Notes under the pieces: model-generated
What the model was told of the DNA's origin: nothing
Seen by the model: only the letters and a program-made list of their open reading frames with translations
Databases searched by the model: none
Part shown: positions 12,318-23,240 of the stretch, piece by piece
Position numbering within the stretch: position 1 is the stretch's first letter
Layout: the number at the start of each line of letters is the position of its first letter
Assembly (NCBI GenBank): GCA_027943335.1
Contig: BSBK01007742.1
Coordinates: 496,001 to 560,000 of the forward strand
Source: Chamaecyparis obtusa
Taxonomy: Eukaryota; Streptophyta; Pinopsida; Cupressales; Cupressaceae
Length of the DNA stretch: 64,000 nt
Direction of reading: 5' to 3'
Program-made: the position numbers and the translations under genes

Positions 12318-12470
12318 AAATTTTCGACCAACAAATAAAAAGGTTTTTGTTGGTCGGATTATAGAAGGAAAACTTTGTTTTTTTAAAGTTATGCCTATGT
12401 TTTTTGAAATATCTACAAATCCTGTGGTGGTCGAAAGTTCAACAAACACGGGCATAACTTTAAAAAAAAA
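12318..12470. repeat. Nested hairpin (possible fold-back or MITE remnant)
   Basis: Two inverted repeats. A small one, CGACCAACAAA ... TTTTTGTTGGTCG, lies at about 12326-12357 with an 8-bp loop. A larger one pairs TTTTTTTAAAGTTATGCC (about 12378-12395) with GGCATAACTTTAAAAAAA (about 12449-12467). No target duplication could be assigned. Confidence 0.6.
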
Positions 12471-12779
12471 GGTTTCATTTCTCATTTCATTATTTCAGGC
12501 TGACAAATTAGAAGGGCATCATGCACACGAAGGAGGATTACCTTAACCTACGATTTTTGGAGGTTTTTAATTTTTCCTCTCAATGCCATGATCTGGATCT
12601 GTTTGATTAAACTGTTTAATTTACTAGATACCCAATCAATATTATCATTTTCTTCTTTCATTCATTCATTTGGAATTATATTTAGACCTATAGATAACAT
12701 AATATTTGTGAAGATTTAGTCGTGGGATTTGAGAAATAATGAGTTCATGTGCCCTATTTATGCTTCAACATTTGGCATA

Positions 12780-13215
12780 CATATCTACCAGGGCATTTTC
12801 AATCTCAACTTCTAACGATATTCCTCACTCTATTATGCTTCAAGATTGATTTTACACTTGCTGATTGCATTTTCTTAAAAGTCTCCAAGGCCATTTTAAC
12901 AAACCCATTTTGTGTATATCCTGCAATTATCGCATTCCATGAGATAGCATCTCTTTGAGGTATTCTATCAAATAGTTTATGTGCCTTGTGTAATTTCTAT
13001 TAGAGCATTTTCTGGCCACTATAATATCCAATGAAAATCCCCCTTCCGTTATGCTTCGATGGATGCCCATACCTTGTTCTAACACTCCCATTTCAGCACA
13101 GTCTGGTAGGATGCTAGCAAAAGTCATGTTTACATGTGCTAATTGCATTTCCTTAAAAGTTTCTGTGGCCTTCTCAATAGTAATTATGTGAATATAAAAA
13201 ATAAGACTAACACTT
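12780..13215 (-). pseudogene. Pentatricopeptide repeat (PPR) protein fragment
   Basis: PPR proteins bind organellar RNA in mitochondria or plastids. On the minus strand, ETFKEMQLAHVNMTFASI, LPDCAEMGVLEQGMGIH and GGFSLDIIV are close to plant P/PLS PPR wording. After a frameshift near 13000 the next frame reads LFDRIPQRDAISWNAIIAG and NGFVKMALETFKKMQ, a further repeat. The fragment covers about two to three repeats, has frameshifts and no start or end, and no organellar targeting peptide is visible. It is a gene relic, perhaps carried by a transposon. Confidence 0.8.
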
Positions 13216-13235
13216 TCCATGTTGATTCTACACAA

Positions 13236-15235
13236 ACATTGATATCATCTCAAAATCGGTCCTATTTCCAAAAGATCAATGGTTTCACTAGTTTTTCTAG
13301 GGTTCACAGGTCTTTGAATCAAAATGTTCATAATATTTTACCATTTTAAAGGAATTTTAACATGATTTTAATGTTTTCAAAACAAAAAATGTCATTAAAA
13401 ATTGGGTCAATGATTGGCCAATGACTTTTTCATGAATCTAGATTTTTCAAGGAAAAATTTGGCACTCTAGGATTCAAGATTAATTGGGTATAATCATAAT
13501 TTGTTATAGAGTATTACTTCTCTAATTATTAGTATACATGGATTATATGCATTTGTATTGAGATTGCATGTTTAGATAATTTTTAGTTCGATCTTTCTAT
13601 CATTATTACATCAAATAATGGCTGCTCATCATAATAATGATAATTACATTGTGAATAATGAAACCTATCAATTAAATCAAGAATGATGATGGGCACCTTA
13701 GATTGTTAAAAGAGCAATTGTGAAATCTTAACATGCTTGTAATGGCTTTGATAAACAATGTGTGAATTATGCAGCTTCTACCACCTTAACCTTCTATTTT
13801 CTTTGCCTGTTTGTTCGAACCAATTTACAATGTATATGGCGTGAATAGTATTAGCTAGCAGTCCTTAAACAACACATATAAACAATACACATTAAGGAAC
13901 AAATTAAGCCTTAAAAAGTTAGTTAATTCAAGGGATTATAAGCAACAACTTGTCAGAAATTTGAATATTCCATGAAGGAAATTACATCATATCAAGTAAG
14001 AATAGATCAAATAATCGATTGTCTCAAGTTAGAAGCCAATTGTCTTCATTTCTTTGCAAAATTTGAGGTGAAAATTATGCTAAAATCTAGAGATAAGTAA
14101 TTTTTCAGTTCAAAAAAGTTTTAGATTTGATTCTCACCATCCTCCTCATCACAAACTTTGAAATAAATCTACTCAAATCTTCCCAGATTTCACCTTTCTC
14201 AAAATTTTAATCTCTCCCCCATGTTCATCCGCCATCTCCCAAGTTAGTTCATTGCATGATCTAATAAAGATAATCACTATATGCTGAGATGTAATTTGAT
14301 GCCTCTTGTAAAAAAAATCTCTTCTCAAACTCAGTAAAATTTGCTTCCCAATTTGGATGAAACTTTGTTGCCTTATAAGGGGAAATTTGGTGCTAGTTGC
14401 AGAGCTCAATTTGATTTTGAGATGATATTAAAATAAGGTCACTTAGTCTCCTTATATAGGTGATTTGTGGGCCAAGAGGCACGACTATGGGTAGGAGGGC
14501 CGACTTGAGTTTCTTAAGGCCAATAAAGATTATTAAATTTGATTGTTTTCAAATCCTTACTTGGGTTTTTCTAGACAAGGAGGCCAAATGAAAATGAAAA
14601 TTTATGTTTGTCTCCTCCTTCATGCCTTGTTTGTTGCAGTCCTACACCTGGGTGGAAATGAATGGGTGGTTGGGATAAAAATCCCAAGAAGAGGGTAGAT
14701 TCTGCCCCTTCAGAATTTACCTTTACTTCATCATCCCAGACTTAGTTGTTTTCATGCCTTTAGAAGCCCTCCCTTTTAAACTTGGACTTAGATTCAGGGA
14801 CTTGAGTGATTTTTATCTCACACTTAGTTCCTTGACTTCACCAAACTTCTTCTCTAAGGTTCAGAGACTTGAAATTGTTACTAATTAAGACTTCTAGACC
14901 ACCTACTCCTACAAATGAAGCGAAAAGAGGGGGTCCCATTTGGAATGGGGAGATGGTATGAAAACCTCACAACACTCATTTATTTTTGTGTGATACAATT
15001 CTCTAGATATTAAGGTGGTATATATAATGCTTCAGCTTAGTAAAATTCACATCGACATGTCTTTGTTGATAATCCCATTTTTTTCTTAGCATAATATGAA
15101 CTATAGTGAAAGCTTTGGTAGTTTATATCTTGTTATTTCTTAGATATTCCTTCCCTGTCTAGTATTTTGCTTATGAAATAGCATTAGCAAAAAAAATATT
15201 CAAAACTTTGTCTCCCCAAAATGCTAGTCTTATAA
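13236..15235. other. No gene recognised
   Basis: AT-rich DNA with no readable homology in any frame. A C/T-rich plus-strand patch lies at about 14690-14860. Nothing else stands out. Confidence 0.5.
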
Positions 15236-16510
15236 TCAAATTTATAAAACTGAACCAATGACATGTTTACAACAAAGGTCTAATCTTAAACATACTTTAT
15301 CTAATATGATGAATTCTTAAACAATTAAGGTTGAAGTAGACATAGTTATCACACAGTTTTTTGTGTGGTACAAGGAAGATTTGGCTAGGTCAAATCTTCC
15401 TTCATGCTACCAGTCTATACAATTAGACCTTTATTAAGAATTCATCATATCAGATAAAGTATGTTTAAGAATTGTTGGGATTAGACCTTTGGCATGTATT
15501 AAAAAGAATATAATTTTAAGCATATTATTATCATTATATTTCTTTGTTGTAAACATGCCATTGGTTCAGTTTTGTAATTTTTTTTTGTGTAAAATGCATT
15601 TAAAATAAAGGTCTAATTTTGTAGACTGCTAGCATGAAGGAAGATTTGACCTAGCCAAATAAAGGTCTAATTTTGTAGACTATTGGTCAGACAAATCTTC
15701 ATTGTCTTTTGATTGTCTTCTTTATATACTATCATTTAAATGGAACATTAAGCATAGTAATAATATGATTAATCTATTAGTAATTGGCAGATTAAGCATA
15801 TTATTACTATGTAGAGTTAGGGCCAAGTTCATGCACGCAAGAAAAAGTCCAGTGCCCTATAGAATTAGTCTAATAGTAAATTTATAACAATGTGGATAAG
15901 AATCAATTTGTAATTACTATGCATTAAACATGCTAAACTGATAAAGGTGTTATATGCATTTAATCTACCAATTACTAATAGATTAAGCATATTATTACTA
16001 TGCTTAATGTTCTATTTAAATGCATTTAACACAAATTTTTTTTTTACAAAACTAAACCAATGACATGTTTACAACAAAGGTCTAATAGAACTCCCAATAA
16101 TTCTTAAACATGCTTTATTTGATATGATGAATTCTTAAACAATTAAGGTTGGAGTATACATAGTTATCACACAGTTTTTTGTGTGGTACAAGGAAGATTT
16201 GGCTAGGTCAAATCTTCCTTTGTGCTACCAGTCTAAAGAATTAGACCTTTATTAAGAATTCATCATATCAAATAAAGTATGTTTAAGAATTGTTGGGACT
16301 AGTCCTTTGGCGTATTAAACAGAATAGAATTTTAAGCATATTATTATCATTCTATTTCTTTTTTGTAAACATTTCATTGGCTCAATTTTGTGTTAACATG
16401 CCATTGGTTCAGTTTTGTAATTTTTTTTTTGTTGTAAACATGCCATTGGTTTACTTTTGTAATATTTTTTTTTGTAGTTTTGTTGTAAACATGCCATTGG
16501 TTCATTCTAT
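15236..16510. mobile_element. Complex fold-back (hairpin) element cluster
   Basis: Two similar units of about 330-350 bp (15240-15580 and 16046-16390) each fold on themselves: ACCAATGACATGTTTACAAC pairs with a downstream GTTGTAAACATGCCATTGGT, ATGATGAATTCTTAA pairs with TTAAGAATTCATCAT, and the centre AGGAAGATTTGGC...GTCAAATCTTCCTT is itself palindromic. Between the units another inverted repeat pairs about 15735-15792 with 15963-16030 (TTAAGCATAGTAATAATATG). The terminal motif TAAACATGCCATTGGTT is reiterated at about 16400, 16438 and 16487. No ORF is present. This fits a non-autonomous fold-back or MITE family with rearranged ends. Confidence 0.7.
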
Positions 16511-16518
16511 TTTTTTTT

Positions 16519-18290
16519 CAAGAACAAGTTGGCCCTTGGCTAGGTCAATACTACTCATAATCTCATTGCCAAAGTGGCCAAAGACTATGTTAGGATGATA
16601 AAATATGGAGATTCTCTTTACCGCTACAAATCTTTGAAGGTTTCTGCACTTGGGTGGATGTGTACCATTGTTAAGAGAATTAGACCGAGTTTGGCTTACC
16701 TTGAATAGGTGAGGTAGCATATGGAAAGGTTGTCATCTATTGACCCAAATACTAGGGCTATTTTGATCTGTGGGTACCTTAATGTTGGCAAGAGTTATTT
16801 TATTAATAAGATTACTAGGGTGGATGTGGATGTGCAACCTTATACTTTTACTACTAAGTCTCTATTTTTTGGGCATACTTATTATAAGTACTTGAGGTAT
16901 CAAGTTATTGATACCCTTGGTATTTTGGACCACCCCTTGGAGGACTGGAACACCATCAAGATGCTTAATATTATTGCCTTGGCTCATTTGAAGGTGACTA
17001 TTTTGTTTTTCCTTGATTTTTTGGGGTCTTATGGTTATAGTATTGCACAACAGGCAGCTCTGTTCCATAGCATAAAACCTCTGTTTTCCAATAAGCCTCT
17101 TATTGTAGTTTTTAATAAGATTGATTGGCAACCACTAGAGACACTACTAGAGGAGGATGCAAATTTGCTTGCAGAGATGAGATCCGAGACTGGAAAAAAT
17201 ATGGGTGGGTTCTTTGGGAATCAAGAGGGGGGGGATGATGGCGCTCTAATATCTATGAGTTCTTTGAAGGAAGAAGGGGTGATTGCGGTGAAGAATGTGG
17301 CATGCGAGAGGTTTTTGGAGCAAAGAGTGGAAATTAAGATGAAGTCGAAGAAGATCAGCAGTTGTCTCAATAGGATTCATGTTGCAATTGCCAAGATGCA
17401 AGATGGGAAAGAGAGGCCCACTTGTATTCCTCAAGTTCATTTGGATGCCAAGATGCGTGCTGCCAAGGAGGCCAGGAAGATGGAGAAGGATATTTAGAAT
17501 GAAAATGGTGGGGCTAGAGTTTACTCTGCAAGCTTGAAGATGTTGGCAAAATGGTCAGTGCTTCCCTCAAGATTCCTGACATGGTTTAACAGCCTCCTAT
17601 GTCTTGTATAAGTCTAGTGGTTGTATCGGGCATTAACAGGTCGATCTTTTGGTGCAACGACAACCACTACTCATAACAAGTGGTATCAGAGCTTGGTCAT
17701 AGGTTTGAATCCCCTTAGGTAACAGTGAGGGGGAGATTGTTGGAAAAAAATTTAGCGCTTCCCTTGAGATTCGTGACATTGTTTAACAGCTTCCTGTGTC
17801 TTGTATAAGTCTAGTGGTTGTATCGGGCATTAACAGGTTCATCTTTTGGTGCAACGGCAACCACTACTTGTAATAGAAGAAGTGGTATATTTTTGCAAAT
17901 GAAGAGTGGAAAGAAGATGATATTCCTGAGATCATGGATGGACACAATGTTGGAGACTTTATTGATCCAGATATCTTGTAGAGGCTTGAAAAAATGGAGA
18001 GGGAAGAAGGGCTTAGGATGACATCTGAGGATGATGAGGATGATAAGATGGGGGAAGTGGAGTTGAATCCCAATGAAAAGGAAGCTCTAGCTACAATTAG
18101 GAAGAAGAAGAAGATGCTTATTGTCGAACACAGATTGAAAAAGAGTACTCTATAGAGCAGGCCTACCGTACCAAGGAAGTTTGACAAGAACAAGGAATAT
18201 GGCTTAAACAGAATGTGAAGGCATCTTTCTAGCCTAGTCCTGGTTCCTTCGACAATTATCTTCATAATAAATGAAGTAGATGAGAGATGA
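16519..18290 (+). pseudogene. NOG1: Nucleolar GTP-binding protein 1 (NOG1) processed pseudogene
   Basis: NOG1 is a nucleolar GTPase needed for 60S ribosomal subunit assembly. N-terminal region at about 16540-16720 ([31 protein letters not shown]), then the GTPase: G1 CGYLNVGKSYFINKITR (16765-16815; normally GYPNVGKS), G2 region QPYTFTTKSLF, G3 DTLGILDHPLED (normally DTPG), G4 NKIDW (normally NKTD). It continues through KERPTCIPQVHLDAK, resumes at about 17881 ([26 protein letters not shown]), and ends with RPTVPRKFDKNKEYGLNR. The absence of introns in a gene that length indicates retroposition. Stops at 16707-16715, 17495-17497, about 17980 and others; split by a TRIM at 17541-17875. Confidence 0.93.
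17541..17875 (+). mobile_element. TRIM retrotransposon inside the NOG1 pseudogene
   Basis: Two direct terminal repeats of 138 bp (17541-17678 and 17738-17875), both starting TGTTGG and ending ..TAACA/..TAATA, flank a 59-bp internal part. The internal part has the primer binding site TGGTATCAGAGCTT (17681-17694, complementary to tRNA-iMet) and the polypurine tract GTGAGGGGGAGAT just before the second LTR. A perfect 5-bp target duplication GAAGA lies at 17536-17540 and 17876-17880, and removing the element restores the NOG1 frame. The LTRs differ at roughly 18 positions, so the insertion is not recent. There is no coding capacity, so it must have used another element's enzymes. Confidence 0.95.
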
Positions 18291-18808
18291 GAAATTAGCT
18301 TCCCATGAAAAATATCATAAATGAACTATGTGTACCCCATTTCCTGTGCCCTATGTACGTACCTAAATGATATATTTGAAACAACAAGGGTAAGGCTTAA
18401 AGAAGTTAATTTTGCATCACAATCTATAGTTGTTGTAGTAGTAGAGCATTAGGCACCACCTTCAACACAATATGATCACTAGATAGGTCTTTATATTTTA
18501 TAAAGTTTGGTTGTTGTGGATAGGTGATCATATTGTGCTGAAGGTGGCACCTGATGCTCTGCTGCTACAAAAATTACAAACTATGATGCAAAATTAACTT
18601 ATTTAAGCCTTACCCTTGTTGTTTCAAATATATCATTTAGGAATGCATAGAGGGCACAGGAATTGGGGTACACATAGTTCATTTATGAGATTTTTCTTGG
18701 GAAGCTGATTGCTTAGCTCTCATCTACTTCATTTATTATGAAGGTAATTGCTGAAGGATCTAGGCCCATGCTAGAAAGATGTCTTCCGATTCTGTTGTGG
18801 ATAGAGAA
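18203..18808. repeat. Long inverted repeat made of the NOG1 3' end
   Basis: The left arm (about 18203-18485) starts in the NOG1 coding end (NRM.RHLSSL) and runs through its 3' flank. The right arm (about 18524-18796) is the reverse complement, with the minus strand reading NRIGRHLSSMGLDPS. Shared blocks include CTTCATAATAAATGAAGTAG, AGGGTAAGGCTTAAA and ATGATCAC. The spacer is about 40 bp. Arms are roughly 85-90 percent alike by eye. The right arm copy is less damaged in the coding part than the left. Confidence 0.88.
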
Positions 18809-19800
18809 TGTTAACTATGAAAATATCTTGGTTTTAGGCAATGCAAAAGGAGAATCCAAGTTCAATTCATATGCATAGGATATTAGGTGGAGCCGAAAGA
18901 CACAACAGGTTTTCATTTTTGATAGAGGTCTTTAAAATGTAAACGTGTTGAGTCATCTCAGCTCCACTTGCTATCCATGCATATTTTTGTTGTATTGAAT
19001 GTGCATTCTTGATTCAGAGTGGGAAAATATTGTTTTGGATGCAAGGGAGAGAAGCCAAACACATAAAGAACATGCACATAAACACAACAGCTGAGAAACA
19101 TAAATGTAGATATCACAACAACTGAGAAACATAAATGTAGGCATCATGGTCACAATTTTTTGAAGACAACATAATTGAGTGGTATACCCAAATGATGCAA
19201 AGCAACCAATACTCCTCCGGTTCCAAGTTGACACTACGGGATCCAAAAACCATAGATAAGGAATAAATTTAGAGAGCGGAGGAGGGCCATAATGACCAAA
19301 ATAATACAGGACAAACCTCAAGTTAAATGAGGCAACTGCAAACATTTTGATAGATTTTCATTATTAAATAATGAAATTTGCATATACTAGTTGAATAGGG
19401 TTAAAATGGATTCAACACTATTCAGATGTAAAGGGAAAGGGGGAAAAAATATGAGATCTATTCCCAATGAAGAGATCCAATTTGATCAACCAAGAGGTTA
19501 ATACACAATTGAAATAATTTATGGAGAATATGGAAGAGAGAGAGAGTAAATCCTTGATATTTCCCTATGAATGAAATTTATGCTTGGAGTATGAAACAAT
19601 TGAAATACAAATACTAACCTCAAATTAGGGCAGATCTAGAAAATGTTAAATTCTGATGTCTGTGTATTCTTTTGGGCAATTTTGAAACCTATTCTAGACT
19701 GGAAATGCTGAGACAAAGAAAACCCATAAATCTTTCTCCAAGATGAGCTCAGGTCAGGTTTGACCCTCATAAAAGGTCAAATACTACATTCTTTATTTGA
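18809..19800. other. No gene recognised; short tandem duplication inside
   Basis: No coding homology. ACTGAGAAACATAAATGTAG occurs twice at about 19091-19139 (a two-copy repeat with a unit of about 35-37 bp). A short GAGAGAGAGAG run is at about 19535. Confidence 0.5.
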
Positions 19801-21170
19801 AGTCCGATTCAAATTCTATTCATAGAACTCGAAAGTTTTTCGAAAAGGGTATCCAAATTCACTCTCAGATCTAAAATTCCACACCTGTACCTGCAAGAAA
19901 ATGGGGGTTTTTGTTGTATGGGGGGTTTGGCCTTGGTCAAACCCCAATTTAGGAATTAACCTTGAAATTGAATTGAAATATAGTGTGCATAAACAAAGTA
20001 ATTGAAACAAATCACCTCACTTATGTTGAAGTCCTTGTAGAGGATTTGAATCATCAAATCCACAAGTAGGAGTGCTTCAATAGATGTAGGATGAATGTAG
20101 GATGTCTCCAATCAATGGAATTTGATCTTCAACACCAATCTTGACTTGATATTTGCATTTGAGAAGGCTTGAATGAATGTGGAAGCATGGATCATCAAAG
20201 GGGGCTCCAAAGAGATTGAATCCTTCTATAGCTAACAATGGATCTCCTTGATGGATGAATGCTTGAACACTTGAATACTTGAAGACTTGAAATTGGTTGA
20301 TTGAATTCACTTGCTTGCACTTGAGAGCTTTCTCATGAAATTGCTTGAAATGTGATGTTCTCACAAAACTTGATTGTGGATGAGAAAATGAGAGAGGAAG
20401 GCCTCCTTTTATAGTGAACTAGGGCACAATCCTCTAGAGGGGCCACCTTGGAGAATTAAATCCAAATTAGGTCCTAACCATTAGAAAATATACCTAGATT
20501 AAATGAAATTAAAGGATTTACCATCCTGAAACCCGAAATGATTAACCTAGAGGCAGGAAAATAAATATCTCGAAAGCCTGAATCCCGAAAATTCTGGATT
20601 CTAGAATTTTTGAATGAGGGGAGAAAAATTGAGGTTGGACCTGACCTAGTTAGGTTTGAGCTCGATCCTGACCTAGTTAGGATCAACCTCAAATTTGACC
20701 CTGGGCCTAGATTCAGTCAAAGCCAAGTCAGGAGGTCCCGGGGATGCCCAGAAACCTAGAAATGATATCAGACAGGGACAGAATGTCAGGGATAGACATA
20801 AAATCCTATGATGACTATGATGAAAGCTAGGAGGACCTATTTCTGAATCCTACCTAGAAAACAAAGCCATGGAAGAGGGAAATTAAGGAGAATCCTTGAG
20901 ATCCTAACCCTAATTTGACCTAGAATGAAGAAATCAAGTGTCAGGAAGAAGTGGAAAGTGGGGAGAAAGCCAAATACATGCAAAGACCCAATCAAGGTGC
21001 TTAACATGACCCCAAACCACTTACTCAGAGGTCTAAACCCTCTTATAATGGAAGTGCTTCCATTTTAAGATGATACACTAGTGTTTTAAGCCCCCTCAGA
21101 CTTACACATCTAGAAAATGAAACTACAACCTATTGGGATTGAGAAAAACCTTATAAAACAATAATAGCTA
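19801..21170 (-). other. Probable LTR or retroelement promoter region, minus strand
   Basis: No protein homology is readable. A consensus TATA box on the minus strand at 20405-20413, a transcript-leader-like CT-rich stretch below it, and the large non-coding extent suggest an LTR with its promoter, possibly of a Ty3/gypsy element. The borders could not be placed. GACCTGACCTAGTTAGG occurs twice at about 20638-20685, with a 33-34-bp offset. Confidence 0.4.
20405..20413 (-). promoter_or_regulatory. TATA box
   Basis: On the minus strand CTATAAAAGGAGG, a strong plant TATA box, is followed about 30 bp downstream by CTCTCATTTTCTC, a plausible pyrimidine-rich transcript start. No gene lies downstream, so an LTR promoter is the best reading. 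Confidence 0.55.
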
Positions 21171-21181
21171 AGAAGGGTCGC

Positions 21182-21778
21182 TTGACAACATCTGTTGAAT
21201 ACAAGGTCCTCCAACCATTTCCACAATTATTCCAAACTACTTGTCAAAATATTAAGAGTGATTTAGACAACCTTGATGTTTTCATTAAGGAATTAAAGAG
21301 ATGTTTGGAGAGAGGAAGAGCATTATACAGTCAGTGTTCTTTTTCACACAAACACATCTTAGATATTTCAGAGAAGTTGAAGAACAAAGAAGCATAATTG
21401 CAAGTCACAGTGAATGAGCTACAAAACCCTAGCATGAAGATCACTGATACTGAGAAGAAAGTGAGTAAAATACATGATGAAATTAGACTATTAGAAAGTG
21501 AAAAGGAAACAAAATTGAGGAGGTTTGTAGTACTTAGAGAGCACCTAACATTGAAAATTAGTAATGTGCAGAATCAACTAGAAGAATGTATTGCATCAAA
21601 GATATCTTATGGTAAATTTTCCTATCCAAATCTTAGAGAAGTTGAGATAGCATCCTATGGCCTATGTGCATTACTTAGTGTATCAAATTCTATTAAGGCT
21701 ACATGGGACAAAGAAATTGATAACTTGAAGGTGAACTTTACAGATTCCATTTCAAGTCTTCTAGCATTACAGAATTGA
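21182..21778 (+). pseudogene. Coiled-coil ORF next to the 3' LTR of element G (envelope-like position)
   Basis: A single frame from about 21182 to the stop at 21776-21778, interrupted by one TAA at 21395-21397, encodes about 198 residues. It is rich in Lys, Glu and Leu with heptad-like spacing (FIKELKRCLERGRALY, ISEKLKNKEA, KKVSKIHDEIRLLESEKE, NVQNQLEECIASK), so a long coiled coil is likely. No membrane segment or signal peptide is visible. It lies 338 bp before an LTR and directly upstream of repeated polypurine tracts, the place where Sirevirus-type copia elements carry an extra, sometimes envelope-like ORF. Function unknown; a host gene fragment is the alternative. Confidence 0.55.
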
Positions 21779-21845
21779 AGACAAGGAGGTATATCAAATT
21801 TTTGACTTGTATATATACATATATTTGACACCTTTGTCATTGTTG

Positions 21846-22115
21846 TGAAAGGGGGAGTAATATAGTATTAAAAAATTGTTTATATGTATAAGATATAGAT
21901 ATACAAAATGGTATAGAGTATAATCAAAGGGGGAGTATCCCTATGGTGAAATAAGTAGACATGTATGATCCACATACCTTTGCAAATCTTGTAATAGCCA
22001 TGTAACACGATGCTGCAGAATGTTACAAATTTGTTTTTAAAATTTTGTTGTAAGTTTTTTTTTTGGGACTTAGCCAATTTTCCCATATGTTGCCACCAAT
22101 GACAAAGGGGGAGAT
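21846..22115 (+). promoter_or_regulatory. Multiplied polypurine tracts of element G
   Basis: GAAAGGGGGAGTA (about 21847), CAAAGGGGGAGTA (about 21926) and CAAAGGGGGAGAT (22103-22115) are three near-identical tracts; the last abuts the LTR start. Repeated AAAGGGGGAG motifs before the 3' LTR are a known hallmark of Sireviruses. Confidence 0.8.
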
Positions 22116-23240
22116 TGTTAGAAATTTGGATGAGTAGGATATCATGATGTTGTCATTATGGAAACATATATTCATTGTTAAGACAACATGATCTAAGGAG
22201 GAAGTTTTGGATGAGAAACTATGAAAATTATCCAAGTATAATAGTGTTTATCTATCTAGACAGATAGTGTTTTGATCAAAAAAGTTCATAGAAGTACTTT
22301 CACTACATGCGCACTTGAACACAAATTATAAAAGGTATATTAAAGCTACATCTAAGAGCACAAGACTATATGACATGTACGAAAAGATATATCAATATTT
22401 TTTAGAGACAATGTTGAGCCAACCGCAACGGAGCAACGATTAGTAATTGATTATTTTAAATTAATGGATTATTTTTTTGATGAAAATAATGACTTGACTA
22501 ATTAGGGACAACATCCTAGATGTTAACCCTAGGGCAAAAATACTTAGTATTATGTTTTGATAATATGGAAGCTGACTGATAAGCTATAATTGAGATAGCT
22601 AGTATAAAGAGGAATATTATATTATGTGAAGTTGTAATAAGTATAATCTGAAGTTGTAAAGAAATTATGTATTGAGGTATTATGCCAAATCTGATATATG
22701 ATTAGATTAGTGCAAATTGATAGCAAGTTTTGTGAAGAGCCTACAAGTTAGATCAATATATTGAAGATATTGAGCAACAGTAAAAGGTTTTTGTATTCTA
22801 TCTTTTGTATTGAAGATTATCACTGTATATTTCATGTTTGGATAGTGAGCTCATCTTGCATACATTCATATATGGTAATACCAACTCCTAACAGGGTTGA
22901 GGCTTTTAGCAAGGCCTAAAGTCCTCTAACAAGGACAAAGACACTATGCGGATGTAATTGACTCATAACATGGTCAATATCTTTAACTAGATACTTTTGA
23001 TTAGTAGATCATTTGTGGGTATCATCCCCATTGGGGTTTTCCCTTCGCCATGGTTTCCTTAAGAACAAATGTTGTTATGAGTTCCTTTATTTTATGGTTG
23101 TGTTTATTATTCAATTTATTTAGTTTAGTTTCTTATGCAAGTTACAAGTTAATTTCAAATATCCATAAGTGGGAAAAAGTAAAAGTTTGTGAAATATTGA
23201 TTCACCCTCCACTCCCCCCAGTATTTCCTATTTGTAATAG
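22116..23240 (+). repeat. 3' LTR of element G
   Basis: Starts TGTTAGAAATTTGG right after the last polypurine tract, has GTTGTCATTATGGAAAC near the start, CCTAACAGGGTTGAGG-type motifs inside (about 22887-22905), and ends near GATTCACCCTCCACTCCCCC (about 23200) as the other LTRs here do. Length is roughly 1.1 kb. The right border is approximate because the closing TCTAACA-like end is eroded. The 5' part of element G is not recognisable upstream of 21180. Confidence 0.75.

Noticed and set aside
16721..17497. Functional NOG1 gene
   Set aside because: No introns, in-frame stops on both sides, altered G1, G3 and G4 residues, and a TRIM insertion.
17681..17720. tRNA gene at the TGGTATCAGAGC...GGTTTGAATCC stretch
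   Set aside because: No cloverleaf; it is the primer site and centre of a TRIM.
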